A stretch of DNA of 58,229 nucleotides. Origin: Pleurotus djamor (taxonomy: Eukaryota; Basidiomycota; Agaricomycetes; Agaricales; Pleurotaceae). The stretch covers positions 1 to 58,229 of the forward strand of contig JAPEVF010000257.1 of NCBI GenBank assembly GCA_029747585.1, in the 5' to 3' direction. This document shows, one piece after another, positions 34,752 to 46,409 of the stretch. Positions within the stretch are counted from its first letter, which is position 1. Every line of letters starts with the position of its first letter. The position numbers and the translations under genes are program-made. Below the pieces are notes generated by a model. That model was not told the origin of the DNA. It saw only the letters and a program-made list of their open reading frames with translations, and searched no databases.

Positions 34752-36408
34752 CTAGTCGTCCCATCCACTCTCAAGCGAACCCAATGTCACCGATGAAAAG
34801 AGCTCAAGAACACTGAACATGACCCCAGATATCCGACACCCTCTCAAGCGAACCGACTTTAGTCCAACACCACGTCGCTGGCGTTCCCTCAGTATCGCCA
34901 CCAGCATTTTAGAGTTATGATTCTTCGTCCCCGCCTTGTCTTTATCCTGGAACTCCGACTCAAAGTCAACGCATGAAAGGGTTATCGTCAACAAGGCAGG
35001 AAGACACGGCCGGCCTCGGTTTTTATGAGAGAGAACAGCGGAGTGGAGGAGAGCCAAACCAGCGTCATTGATAGACAGAGACAGTATATTATGGCAGGCT
35101 GGGAGTAGAACTTGCCAGAGTCCTAGCTTCACACCGACGAGGTGCAGTGTGAGGTTTCGAAGCCTTGCCAGAGGAAGGACCATGATGAGAGCCATATAAT
35201 GAGGGTAATAGTTACATCGCATGGGCGAATCCAACCTCAGCAGCGGTGCTTGAGAGTCTGGACCGACATGGTAATCCAGGATCAAAGATAGGTTGACTGG
35301 TACTCCGGCCATTACAGAGATGACCAGACGTTCCATGGTCGACAACGGGTGCTTGGCGTACTTTGTGAAGAGCTTATTCAAGCTCACGGGTATGACCCAT
35401 GGATCGAACGACGGTAGATGTCGATGAAACCTGGTTTCGACGCAAGTCGTGCTCGGCATGTCGATCCGCTCAAAGAGCTTGGACCCATCGAGATCATGAG
35501 CGAACACTCTGATCGTCTTGAGCCTGGGAAGACTGATACGAAGAGGTAGCGTACTGGGATCCTCTTTGTCAGAGGAGACGATGAAGACTTCGACGCCTTC
35601 AACATTTGGGATATTGACAAGGCTTCGGAGGAGCCAAGACACAGGGACACTCCGAGACGACGACCCACGGAAGTTGATATTGAGAGTTCGCAGAGACGGG
35701 AGTTTGGGGAGTTTTTCTTGAGGAAGGGCTTCTGAGAATTCCAGGAACGAAAGAGAGGACATCGACGCCCAGGGAAGGCATTGGGAGAGGGGCCCTACTG
35801 CGAGATCTATTGCGTGAATCCGTAATGTCTGTAGCATAGCAGGAGCAAAGAAAGTAAATGATTGGCTGCCAAAGTTAAACGACGCGATATCATCGCTCTG
35901 CGACGGATATGACAGGACTTGGGCGTCAAGAACAACATCCAGCTCTCGTACTCGAGCGCAAGCGGGCGCCATAACACTTTCAGCCCGAGATACTTGGGAG
36001 GCAGGAGCAATTAAGCGGAGGGGAAGTTCTTTGGAAAAGGTAAGCATCTCTGCGGTGATGTTGTCAAGATGCGAAATCATGATCGTGGACCACAGCTGTG
36101 GCGTTGCAAGAGCCACTCGCAGCCAGTGGCGACAAACACCACAGAGGGGCCGTCTGATGTTCATGATAAAGGAAAGGCGGACATTATGCAAACCCGTCGT
36201 CAGTTCGCTGTCCGCCGTGGAAATGACATGGAGGAAAATGAGCGATAGAACTTCGTCGGGGAGCCTCGCGACGGCAGCAGTGGCTACGGTCTTGGTGTGG
36301 GTGGGAGGGGCTCGCGCAAAACGGCCTTTTACGCGATGAATGACCTGGGATTAATGGATGAGCGGTTCAGTAAGTGGGGTCCGCGAAAAGAAACGTGCTA
36401 CGTACCAT
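34752..36408 (-). CDS. F-box/LRR protein with an ATG-only first exon
   Basis: An F-box protein of about 531 aa. The F-box is VARLPDEVLSLIFLHVIS, with CGVCRHWLRVALATPQLWS completing it after a short insertion. The rest is a leucine-rich solenoid-like region (MSSLSFLEFSEALPQEKLPK, SWLLRSLVNIPNVEGVEVF) ending ESGWDD. The large exon is 34,752-36,344; there is no in-frame ATG in it before the F-box, but a GTACGT donor at 36,405-36,404 follows an ATG at 36,406-36,408 and a CCCAG acceptor at 36,346-36,345 joins it in phase, so the first coding exon would be the start codon alone. It is a paralogue of the F-box genes at 32.7, 44.4 and 46.9 kb. An intergenic stretch with no gene runs from here to 34,187. 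Confidence 0.75.
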
Positions 36409-36896
36409 TATGAAAGATCGGGAAGAGTGGTAAGGAGAAGCGCCGCTACGGGTAGGGCATTTCATCTATTTAAACGAGAATTATGCAAGGACCCGCCGTA
36501 TGGCTCAAAGGTGTCGGGTGCGTCACGCAACTAGCCGTGCGGTGAGTCCGCACCGATAAATATGACCCGCAAACCTATTGAACAAGGAGAAGCATCAGCA
36601 AGCTGGAAACAAAAGCGAAGTGCGGAACATACCATGAAGGAAAGAACGGGTAGGAAAGGCAGAAAGGATGTGATAACCATTCACCATGACAAGGATCATT
36701 GAACGATACAAAGAATCAAAGGCTGCAGGGCCGTCGTGTGGATTCTAATAGGCAATACATGTGTCGTAAATACAAGGATTAGGTATCGTGACTGTACTCG
36801 TACGAAGGATGACCGTTGATGAAAACATGAACCGGAAATAGAGGAAAAGAGAAGCCCAAAAAGAACAGAAAGAAAAGGCGTGAAGCAGTCGGAGCG

Positions 36897-37775
36897 TTAT
36901 CTTTTCTCAGCATTCTCGGCATCTCCGAGAGGAACGTCCTTGGGATCAGTTCCGTACAACGAGTCATGTCGAACAGCGACAAACATGATGATTGTGCTAG
37001 AGAAGTTATGAGTACGGGAGCAGGTAGGCAGAAAAATGAGACGGCGCACCTTGCGACAGTTGCGACCCAACCAATCCAGATGAGCACCGTCCAAGCAATG
37101 TTCACCGCCCAAGTTTTATATTCGAACGGCGGGCGGTAGAAGAACTGCTCGAAGAACAGCTTTTCGCTGTCCGTGACCTCGAGGCCGTTAATGTAGGCGC
37201 TTTGCGTGGCGACGACGATCGTGGACATGAGCGCGCCAGCGAGAACGCCGATGGTTATGAGAACAGCGAAGAAGAGCTTGGTGACGTTGTACCATCTGGG
37301 GTACACGCGGCGGGGGAAGAAGAGAAGGAAAAAGAAGTCTGCGCCGAAAAGGGTTGCGACTAGGACGCAAAAGATGATAGTCACAATAGCCGCATCGATG
37401 ATCGGATTATTGTGGACCTAGGCCGGTACTGGTAAGGGGGCAGAAGTGGGTCAGAGCTAATGGTATCGCACCTGAATGGCACCGGGAGTTAAGTTCAGAT
37501 CCGGATGCATCACAGCGTAGAGTTCTTCGATGTTGGTCTGCTGGTACTCGTACTTTGATAACGAGTAGGTGGCCGTACACTCAGCAGCGAGACAAATGAG
37601 CATGGCGAGTTGGTACAAGACTAGGAAAAAAGGTCAGCATCTGAAAACGCAGCAAGACGCTGCTAGACACACCGAAACGTTCACGCCTGAGTGGCCATCT
37701 CTTGTCAAACATGTTCTTGCTACTGAAAGCACTCCATTTCATCTCCGAAAGTTCGAATCCCCAAATATTCACCAT
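36897..37775 (-). CDS. four-helix integral membrane protein, unknown function
   Basis: A predicted tetraspan membrane protein of 239 aa. Exons 37673-37775, 37472-37620, 37050-37417 and 36897-36996 join in frame. Hydrophobic segments are YQLAMLICLAAECTATY, the long AAIVTIIFCVLVATLFGADF plus FFLLFF, LFFAVLITIGVLAGALM and VNIAWTVLIWIGWVATVA. The loops contain YPRWYN and the acidic C-terminal tail ends KDVPLGDAENAEKR. The first 34 residues (MVNIWGFELSEMKWSAF...) are soluble. The shape resembles SUR7/MARVEL-like fungal membrane proteins, but no diagnostic motif was seen, so no family is assigned. It stands alone between F-box genes and a gene-poor region. Confidence 0.75.
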
Positions 37776-39039
37776 TTTGAGGGGGACGGTCTGAGGGGGA
37801 TGCTGAGGCGGTTTTGACGGGGTTGAGCACCTGAGGGGTTCGAGGCAACTCAAGGATAAGTTATATAGGAGCTAGAGTGGAGAAGTGATGGAGTGCTGTG
37901 GTTAGTTCGCTGATGTCATGGGTATCATGGGTAGGCTGGGACACACCTTGCGCTTCTAGTCGAGTTCTGCGGTTCTGCGAAAGGGGGATGCGATGACTCG
38001 ATTCTCAGATCACCTATTTATACATAGCGACGGGTTGGAACGGATTTCAAGGTCTCGGTTTGACGAATTTGCACTCGGGGCTGGATGCGATGGGCGAGGA
38101 TCTAGCGCACACATGAAATGCAGCGCGGATGACACAGGACGATGACTAAGAAAAAGCCTCGACGCCATCGGCAATGGTGACAAATAGTCCCAAATCTTAT
38201 CACGTCATCGGCCCATCCTCCTTAATTGTTCCGAACGGTGCTTGAGGGACGGAAAGGTTCGCGCCGATACTTCAGGAAAGTAATCTGTCTTCGTCAGCGT
38301 CAAGAGGGGGATCATGAGTAATCAGTGACGGCGTACCTCTGATGTGCTCATTCGCCGCGTTCCTCAAAAATGTAACATCAAATATTCCGTTGCGCCAGGT
38401 GGAACGATCAAGTTCTGCCATATGACTGGCTAAACGTCGTGACTGAGTTTTGCTAGGTCTGGCTCGATAGCTTTCAGCAGGGGAAAACCAGAAACAAAGT
38501 GCACTCACAAGACGGGTGTAGATACAAGCGTCGGACTCACGAAGCCTTTATGAAGCCATGTTGAATTTGGCACACGAAGAATGTTGTCTGGGACATTGGT
38601 GCATGTATGCCCGAAATGCGTGTGTTCTGGACGTCAAGGGGGAAACGAAGTCGGGGGAAAGGCGTAATTCGACCATGCTTCGTGACCAGCGCTATGTCGG
38701 GGGAGTAGATGGGAGAAGGGAAAGGAGGGAAAGGAGGAAAGAACGCGTCCGACTCGGAGGGAGGCTTTATATCCCAGACGCGTTCAGGTCACGTGCACCG
38801 CGCTCGGACCATCCACTGGTACCCCTGACGGACAGTTCAACCACGGCCAAGATTCTACCACGAACCATCTGTTCAATGAAATCTACGCCTTTCCGTTAAA
38901 CAATAGCTTGGCTTGCTCTCTGCGAAAGACACAAAACGCCCCGTGCAACCGCAGGAAATTGGAATGGTTATCGTTCAGACCGAGGGGGCGGAAGTGAGTA
39001 GGTCTGCTTCTTCTTAACCCTCTCTGCTAATGGAGTGCT
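37776..39039. other. gene-poor stretch
   Basis: No gene could be supported. Open frames at 38,272-38,508 (-) and 38,558-38,899 (+) have no recognisable motif. A purine-rich GGGAAAGGAGGG run lies near 38,716. Confidence 0.4.
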
Positions 39040-40620
39040 ACGTTGTGGTCGACGCAGGCCATCTGATAGCGGTTCCAGGAACGAGTAACTTGCAGTAGAT
39101 CAAACCTATGAACCTCCCGCGTTCGTCAACTTCAACGTTCAACGGCGAAGTCTGCAACGTCGTGACTTCTATCTCCGCTGTAGGTAGTAGTATCAAGTGA
39201 CATAAGTATGCAAAACTGAACTTCTCTACTCGTGTTTTCCAGACATTTGGAAGGCAATGTTGGAGCATCGTTCAGGCTGATGTAGGATCCATCTAGTCTC
39301 ACTTCGATTGAGTCGTAAAGTGAATTCAATCTTTTACTTAGCTTCTTTTGATTGGACATCCAAGTAAGGCGTCTGACCGCCATTACAGACTGTCGACGCC
39401 GAAGTTGTCGCGTCGTGGACAGAGTTTTCAGCACCAGGTGAGCTCAGCCGACTCTGGTACCCATGACCCCAAAATAATGCCATCCAATAACTTAGTGTTG
39501 CTTCTATTGGAATAGCCTAGGATGTCCGTCTCCGCTTGCCGGTCTATAGCTACCTATCGTTCCTCTCCGATGTGACTTTCAGTAAATCCGTGTCCAACGA
39601 CCATATTTCTACGCCTTCTTGACCGTAGAAGGCAATGTCGTCAAGGCTAGGGCGTAGCCTAGTGTAGGATGCGTCTAAATGGTAAAAGTCAGTAGAATCA
39701 CTTTACTCTGTTGGCGCGACCCTAATGGATGATATAGGCCGTCTGACGGTGAATCGCTCACGCACTCGAGCGGTCAGGCTTTTCTCCCACCGATTGTGCC
39801 AACAAGATTCTCATGAACGTCTGACAGCAAACCCATCCAAGCAACCTGTGCCTGGAGCGCCGATGTCAGTATCTCATGAGTGGGCTTTTCATGCCTATGC
39901 GTGAGCTCTCTGCGGGCTCTGATTCATACCGACCCGCGAAAATGGTATTCAAGCGTTCGATGTTGATCTTCTGTATGATTACTGATGATTTGATCCTCGA
40001 ATGCTAGTTCCTTTCTTGACGGACATAGTTGCAAGATTCGCTCGAAGCCAAGATGTTTCCCGTTGTGCGGTATCGTTCGCCCGTCGTGTTTTCGAGACCT
40101 GTGTCTTTCCTACCGCGGAAGACGATGTCAATGCTCAGCCCACTCTGACTCACGAGTGGCTGCAGTCGCCAAGGTGAGTAGACACGCTTTTTCTGGCTCC
40201 TGCTGTGACCCTCACGGAAGGCATAGGGCATCTGATGGTGAATTAAGCCTCGCGCAGTGATTAGGGCAGCGAGCACAGTGCGACAGGTTACACATCGGAC
40301 CACCAAAGCTGAAAAGTATCTCACAGACAGACCAATCTGGTCTATGAGTGAGTTCTCTGTGCGGACCCCAATACCCATGAACTCATAAAAATATTCCGAT
40401 GCAGATCTTCTGTGAACGCGCTACTTGATCAGTTGCTGCATGACGGTTCTTTCCATCCGAATATGCTAGCATCAAGGACATCTCCCCACAGTGTAGAGTA
40501 AACGCTGTCTCTAGCACCAAATCGGTGTCGTTTGCCCGTCGTTCTCCGACTTCCATGTCGTTCCGACCATAAATCCCAATATCTACAAATCCAGGAGATG
40601 ACAGATCCACGCAGATTTGC
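39040..40620. repeat. degenerate tandem repeats of about 450 bp
   Basis: Related words recur in the same order. Examples are GTAGAAGGCAATGTCG (39,625), AAGGCAATGTTGGAG (39,250) and GCGGAAGACGATGTCAA (40,115); GTCTGACGGTGAATCG (39,740), GTCTGACCGCCATTAC (39,370) and ATCTGATGGTGAATTA (40,210); ATGCGTGAGCTCTCTG (39,896) and ATGAGTGAGTTCTCTG (40,344); GGTATCGTTCGCCCGTCGT (40,067) and GGTGTCGTTTGCCCGTCGT (40,526). Three to four units are visible between the membrane protein gene and the arrestin-like gene. No unit keeps an open frame and the origin is unknown. Confidence 0.55.
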
Positions 40621-40751
40621 CCTCTGACCTATACCGTGGATAACGGCCTTGCGAGCCAATAATAGCGTCTGTCCAATGTGAGTCATATTTCGTGTTCCAT
40701 GCTTTTATCTACTTGATTCTCAATGAGAGACCTACCTTACTCCAGGCGACT

Positions 40752-42204
40752 ATGCTTGAACAACTCGATGCTGGGGGGTCATCCTCAATCATACCTCTGT
40801 ACACTCCCTCTGAACCTCCTCCCGAGTACGCGTCCACTCCGGCGTCTAATGAAAAGGTCCTTGATTTTACACCTGGCTCCAGGCGCAGGCCAACAGATAC
40901 CTTCACCCGTCGGGACGGTCGCGTCTCTGTCATCCTTGACGACCAAGAGCAAGGAGCTCTTCCCTTCTATGGGCAAAATGCCTTCGTCAATGGTATGGTT
41001 TACTTGGGGGACTCCTCTGCCATCACCGAAGTCTCGATTAAGGTATGTCGTCGGCGTTCCCATTCCCACCTTTCGCTCCCTGATTTCGCGAAGATTGAAG
41101 GTCATTTAGACGTCATCGTTCCATCTACTTTTTCTCGATGTCAGAAAATCCTGAACAAATCGTGTGCGCTATACTCAGCCACCAGTGGGCGAACATGCCC
41201 AGCGACGCTCCAATTCAGCTTTCCCTTCCCTTCAACGTTCATCTCTGGCGAACGGGAGTACCCAACGCCGCCATCTTTTGACATACTGCTAGCTACTGAA
41301 GGTGGCTTGTATGCCAAGGCGCGATACCAACTGGTCGTTTCTGTGGCGAAAGACCTCAGCTGGAGAACGGTATTCCAGCAAACGAAGCTGTACGTCAAGC
41401 CCGTCTAGGTTCATATGTCTGCCTTCTTACCCCCTCTAGGATTACCATCCCATTGAGATATCTACCTCGGCACCGGCCAGAACGTCCGATCGTCGAGGAT
41501 CCATGCTTACTCAAATCTATCAAGACAACACCCGAAGACTGGAAGCAGTTTTCTGCGAAGATACAACCCATCAAGGGGAAGCCATTCGGGGCTGTATCTG
41601 TGGAGGTGTGTTGGGTTTTTGTGATGAGACCCCAGACTAATTACTCACCCTCGCCCAGCTCTTTATCCCTTCCACACAGATATTCGCGCTATCTGATAAC
41701 ATCCCCATACACCTCCAGCTGCTTGGAGAGACCGAGCATCTCCTCGCGCTCATTCCGCAGCTTACACCGGATGTCTATCCAACGGAGTCATCAGAGTCGT
41801 CTGGGAAGCCTCTCCTTCGGCTCTGCATCATGCGTCGATATGCTGTTGAAAATCAGGATGAGATTATCCGCAGCAATACGATCATTGGTCAAGGCACCCT
41901 AACTCCCTTACCTCCGTCGGCGAGTCATCCCCATGGATGTCTTGACTGGCAAGGTGAGGTAAGGTGTGATCCTGATGCCCTCGTTGGGAGCTTTTCGACA
42001 CATCAGTTGACCGTCAAGGTATGTTTCTCCGATGCGTGTTTGCCGCTCGATCATTGTCTCACACCTTTGTTCTCCATATAGGACCATATCCTTCTCACCA
42101 TCGCTCCTGGCGGAGGGAAGCACGCTTGCTACGAAAAACTTCAAATCGCCGTGCCCATTCGACTGGTTACAGACTCTTGGTCTCCTGGCGCCTACGCTGT
42201 CTGA
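40752..42204 (+). CDS. arrestin-like (alpha-arrestin) domain protein, five exons
   Basis: Alpha-arrestins are beta-sandwich adaptors that link membrane cargo to ubiquitin ligases. My model has exons 40752-41042, 41094-41389, 41440-41605, 41659-42018 and 42082-42204; about 411 aa. The N-terminus carries PPPEYASTP, a PPxY-type motif that can bind WW domains of NEDD4/Rsp5-type ligases. Arrestin-N features are FYGQNAFVNGMVYLGDSSA, LQFSFPFPSTF and YQLVVSVAKDLSW. The C-terminal half contains LFIPSTQIFALSDNIPIHLQ and a final strand. A cryptic intron inside exon 2 (41,112-41,146) is possible, since the segment VIVPSTFSRCQ looks intron-like and both versions stay open. All other joins use good GT-AG signals in phase. 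The partner cargo is unknown. Confidence 0.75.
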
Positions 42205-42485
42205 TTTGGTAGCCTCATTCTCAGTTCATACTCGGACAGTTTTGGTTGTTTTGGCTCTAGTTCACGCCTATTCATGAGTAATGAGTATGTTACGGACACG
42301 CTGGGTATGCCTTTGCCCTTAGTTTTACTGCACGGATACCTTTGATTCATAAAATTGTTTAGATAATGGGGACCTTTGATCGTGTGGCTTTGCCATTGTC
42401 CCTTGTCATATCGCAGCGGGACCAGGTGGACCAGTAGCCCTTGTAGTGACACACAGTGGCTCGGGCCACACCCCCACCGACCCGT

Positions 42486-42492
42486 TATAAAG
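42486..42492 (+). promoter_or_regulatory. TATA box of the F-box gene at 42,572
   Basis: TATAAAG lies about 80 nt upstream of the ATG. The leader between them is pyrimidine-rich (CCCGTCTTCACTCTCCTGCC). Confidence 0.55.
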
Positions 42493-42571
42493 CCATCTGT
42501 GTTCCGCACCCACTACGACCTCCCGTCTTCACTCTCCTGCCTTCAACCCGAGTTTGCCACCAAATCTCAAC

Positions 42572-44140
42572 ATGAACATCAACTCTCTCCCTCCTGAAAT
42601 ATTCACCGCTATCATTCGCATGGTGGTCATCGATACCAAACGTATAGGCGAATGCGTCATGCGCGTTGATCATCGCAAATTCGCGTGTCTCGTGTCTGTT
42701 TGCAAGCTGTGGCACTCCATCATTGTCGACACCCCCGATCTTTGGAAGCAGTTTGAGTGTATCGTTCGTCCCGCTATCCTTCGTACCTTCATCAAGCAAA
42801 GCCAGGACGCACCTTTGAGTATCTTCCGCATCGGGTATCCCTACACGCCTTCGCCTCTTTCCATTCGCTGTATCAAAATCGTAGCAAAGGAGCTCCATCG
42901 TATCAAAGATGCCGGCCTTCTCATTGACGATCACGATTGGACCTCGGCTTCCAGACGGTTGTGCTCTGAAGCCCCCATGTTGGAGATTTTCGATCTTCGT
43001 TTGGAAAAACCACTTGAACGATTTTATGAAACTGATAGTGACGATGAAGATTGTGATGATCTACCCATTCAAGAGCTGCCACATGGAATATTTGGAGGAG
43101 TCAAGCCTCCTCAACTGCGACAGCTTTCCCTCCAGCGTGCTAAAGTGTCATGGTCCTCTCCTCTGCTCAGCGGTTTGACGACCTTGAAGTTACACAGCCA
43201 GGATCGACCGTCGTACAACGAGTTTTCCACTGTGCTTGGGAACTTGCCTGGGCTCGCAATCTTGGGCTTGCATAGCTGTCTACCTGAAGATGGTCCTGCA
43301 GTATCACGACTACCTTCCTGTACCCCGCTTTCTCTCCCTTGTCTTCGGAGTCTTACCCTTTCCGAATCCAACTCCAACCTTTGTCGCTGGTTCATGGAGT
43401 ACGCTAAGATGAACCCAGCTTCTGTTGATCTCGCTGCCTATCAAGCAGATATGGGTGCTTGTGCTGAGTTCCTCCCCGCAGCAATGCGATATCTGACTGA
43501 TATACAAACCGTTCGCTCTTTGGATGGCTTGGAAATCCGCGCTGCCGTCAGTCCACCATTCTCATATGAAGACGATGTGGATGATGATGATGATGAACAC
43601 TATTGGAATGAAGAGGAAGAAGATGAGATCAGGTACTACTTGACCGTCAGAGTCTTTTCCAAGGATGCCCCACTAGACCCCGTCCTCAGCGTCACTTTTG
43701 TTACGAAATCCGAAGCCAGACTGGCGGCGACCCTGCTCTCCGCTTTCATCAACGGCATCGGTCAACAGCTCAAGAACATCCATTCGATCATCCTCAAGAC
43801 GGACATCCCTTCCGTTCGTTTGCCAGATGAATTTTGGCTTTCTGTGTTGGATGCAAACTTCAAACAAGTTACTTGCTTGGTTCTGGCTCACTATGACATG
43901 GAGAACTTCTTCGGTGTATTGAGCCGAGCTATGGGAGACAATGGTCTACGCGGCACTGGCGCAGAGACAGAAGCTCACGCTTCCGTACCATTTAGACGGG
44001 TCGCGCACATCGTCGGCCGCGTTTTTTATATATTTAACTTTGATTCCGTCATGGAGATGCGTCATATGGCCGGATGCCCGCTCAAAATAGTTCGCCCTCA
44101 CTCTGAAAACTCCTACCTTACGACTTTGGGCTACTTATGA
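42572..44140 (+). CDS. F-box protein, intronless
   Basis: A single uninterrupted frame of 522 codons. The F-box is NSLPPEIFTAIIRMVVID, then FACLVSVCKLWHSIIVDTPDLW. The middle part has a leucine pattern (LRQLSLQRAK, LTTLKLHSQDRP, LPCLRSLTLSES), and an acidic, disordered insert (DDVDDDDDEHYWNEEEEDE) splits the C-terminal half. The ATG at 42,572 is preferred because it follows a TATA box and lies just before the F-box; the frame upstream begins without an ATG. It is not closely similar to the four F-box/LRR paralogues around it, though all probably serve as SCF ubiquitin-ligase adaptors. Confidence 0.85.
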   Translation: MNINSLPPEIFTAIIRMVVIDTKRIGECVMRVDHRKFACLVSVCKLWHSIIVDTPDLWKQFECIVRPAILRTFIKQSQDAPLSIFRIGYPYTPSPLSIRCIKIVAKELHRIKDAGLLIDDHDWTSASRRLCSEAPMLEIFDLRLEKPLERFYETDSDDEDCDDLPIQELPHGIFGGVKPPQLRQLSLQRAKVSWSSPLLSGLTTLKLHSQDRPSYNEFSTVLGNLPGLAILGLHSCLPEDGPAVSRLPSCTPLSLPCLRSLTLSESNSNLCRWFMEYAKMNPASVDLAAYQADMGACAEFLPAAMRYLTDIQTVRSLDGLEIRAAVSPPFSYEDDVDDDDDEHYWNEEEEDEIRYYLTVRVFSKDAPLDPVLSVTFVTKSEARLAATLLSAFINGIGQQLKNIHSIILKTDIPSVRLPDEFWLSVLDANFKQVTCLVLAHYDMENFFGVLSRAMGDNGLRGTGAETEAHASVPFRRVAHIVGRVFYIFNFDSVMEMRHMAGCPLKIVRPHSENSYLTTLGYL

Positions 44141-44353
44141 AGCATCGTAGTAATAATACTGTACTCTCTTATATAGCACCCCCGGCTTCCCCTGATCTTC
44201 CAATAATGCATGTGATCTCGCAACCCACAAGGCTCCTTTTTGGGTTCTTCAAGTTCAACCATATCGGAATCGCAAGTTTAATATGGTATGTCATTGATCA
44301 GATATTGTACACGCATTTCATCAATTGAAGGATAGGAAAAATCAGTAGGCAAG

Positions 44354-45861
44354 TTGCCGACTGTACTTTCAAGTCGATTTCCATGTCCCATAGCAAAGCT
44401 TCCAAATGAAATACTGTCGCTCATCTTCATGCATGTCGCTTCGACGGTTGTGCTGGATGGCGAGATTGGGCCGCGCAGCCTGAGTTGTTCTCACATTATC
44501 GAGCTGATGCGGCCCAAGTGCACCCTTCCCCTCGTTTGCGCACATTGGAGACGAGTAGCTCATTCTACGCCGAGCCTTTGGTCGACAATTTTGGTATCGG
44601 AATGGTCGCATACAGCGGAAATGATTGCACTTTCGAAGTCTGCGCCTCTTCACATCATTGCTCCTACCTCAAAACTACCTCTTGACCGACAACTCATGGA
44701 ACAGGCCATGTCCCGCATCAAAGAGTTGGATATTTTGATCGATGACAACTTCGTGCCTGTGGTCGATCTCACTGGCTTTGTGACAACTCGCCTCCAAATA
44801 CCCCAGCTTGTCTATCTTCCTCTTGCTACCCTGCATACATTGCGGATTTGGTCAACAGAGTATGCCTTGCTCTACAAAGGGATCCCATGGAGGAGGATGG
44901 CATCGCTACGTGTCCTCAAATTCACCCATACCATTCCCCTGGACGAGCTCCCCCAACTTCCAGAGTTGACGGACTTCCACGTCGACTTCATGGACGGTGT
45001 ACCGCTGCTATGGCTGCTTCGGAGCTTGGTTAATCTCCCGAGCATCCAATGCATGGAGGTTTCTCAGCTCAGGTCTGCACATCACGAAGACGATGTCCTG
45101 AGCTCCTTCCCGATGATTCCGCTTTCAAAACTTCACAGAATCAAGATAATTGCACAAACCATATCTGCCTTCCGGCTTTTCGATTGGATACGCATTTCAA
45201 AATCCACGGTCATTGATGTAGCATACCTAAATCCCCGAGCCGACAGCGATCCCAGCGCCTTGACCTACCTATCGGGTCTCAAGAACTTTATCAAGACGCG
45301 TTATAGCGACCCCTCGCTTAGCACACAGACTCTTCGCATGTCCGTATTCAAACAACCCCTTACCCATGCTTTGTTCTCCGTCTCACTTGGTCCCATGAGA
45401 GCCCCCCTTCTCTCAATAGTATTTTCCGCAAGAAACCTCACGACATCCGACTATGTTGAACTTTTCTCAGCGTTACCCTTGTCAAGTATCCGTGAGCTCG
45501 CCTTGATCACCCAAGTAGCCAACCTTGGTCTGCACGAGTCCATACTTCCATCTTTCACCCAACTACGCGCAATATGCTGCGACGAAGGCAGCTTACACGT
45601 TCTCCATTCTTATTTTTGCGGCGGGCAAAAGGAACCATCAAACCCAGCGCTCTTGGGCCTCGGTTTTGAAAGCGTTCGCTTTGGGCATGATGAGGGATGT
45701 GAACGTGAAACCGAGAACTACCAAATGCTGGTTGACATCCTGAGGGAACGCCAAAGCGTGCACTTGCCTGTCCAAGCTCTTACCATGGACCTGGGTACGC
45801 GTCACTGGAAGAGCTCAAGAAGCTTACACAGGTCATCTGGGCAGGAACATCAGAGCTATAA
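44354..45861 (+). pseudogene. F-box/LRR gene lacking a start codon and frameshifted at the end
   Basis: A close paralogue of the minus-strand F-box gene at 32.7-34.2 kb: PIAKLPNEILSLIFMHVAS, LPLVCAHWRRVAHSTPSLWS, RIKELDILIDDNFVPV, WRRMASLRVLKFTHTIPLDE and VDILRERQSVHLPVQALTM. The open frame has no ATG before the F-box (the only nearby ATG, 44,383, is out of frame). Near 45,797 the frame leaves the conserved track: the expected ending (ASLEELKKLTQVIW..SEL and stop at 45,859-45,861) reads in another frame. The frame as it stands runs on to 46,033 with a meaningless tail. Two independent faults make a pseudogene likely, although a missed upstream exon could supply the start. Confidence 0.72.
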
Positions 45862-45941
45862 CTCTGGGGCACGTCATTATATGTGTAGTTTACTCATAGA
45901 TGGACTACAAAGGTTTATGGCTTACACCCAGGCTCTTCCTA

Positions 45942-46409
45942 TCACGTATTGTATTTTGGGGTGTACCGCTCCAACTCAAGTAAAAGCAACCCAGTGTGAA
46001 ATTTACCGTCAAAAGCTTTATCGATGGGCATAAACTCGGAAAACGGAGTAGTGAGGTACATAGTGCCTTCAAAGCAATCCCCGTTCTCGGGTCCGGTAGC
46101 CCACCACACCGCAGCACATTCCGCAGGTTGAACAACTTCGGAGACGTAGTAGTAGTACTTTCCACCTCGCTGCTCGCCACTGTGAGTGGAGAAAAAATCC
46201 TTTGGATTCGCAGGATCGCAGCTGGAAAGAATACCAACGGTCAATTGATCTGAGAAGGCGGGATTGACATGAAAATCAAAGTAAATTGGTGAAAAACAGA
46301 TCTGGTGACATACCTCTCCGTCGTCCGAGCTGATCTGAGCACCATATTTCGCATGGCTAGTCGCGTTCAAGCCGGCAATAGAGGGCGCAAGGAAGGCAGC
46401 CGACGTCAC
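45942..46409 (-). CDS. hypothetical protein, possibly secreted
   Basis: An open frame of 155 codons whose composition looks real: repeated aromatic residues (GGKYYYYVSEVV, CAAVWWATGPENGDC), several cysteines that could form disulphides, and an N-terminal hydrophobic stretch that extends upstream of the first ATG-like position (DIFVLVIVTSAAFLAPSIAG). That stretch looks like a signal peptide, so the true start probably lies upstream of 46,409 in an exon I could not fix. A GTATGT..CTCAG pair inside the frame was tested as an intron but gives an immediate stop. The family is not recognised. Confidence 0.5.
   Translation of the reverse strand: MTSAAFLAPSIAGLNATSHAKYGAQISSDDGEVCHQICFSPIYFDFHVNPAFSDQLTVGILSSCDPANPKDFFSTHSGEQRGGKYYYYVSEVVQPAECAAVWWATGPENGDCFEGTMYLTTPFSEFMPIDKAFDGKFHTGLLLLELERYTPKYNT

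Noticed and set aside
45797..46033. C-terminal extension of the F-box frame at 44.4 kb
   Set aside because: The conserved ending lies in a different frame and stops at 45,861; the extension is an out-of-frame read-through.
46220..46315. Intron in the hypothetical gene at 45.9-46.4 kb (GTATGT..CTCAG)
   Set aside because: Splicing it out gives an immediate stop, whereas the unspliced frame stays open.
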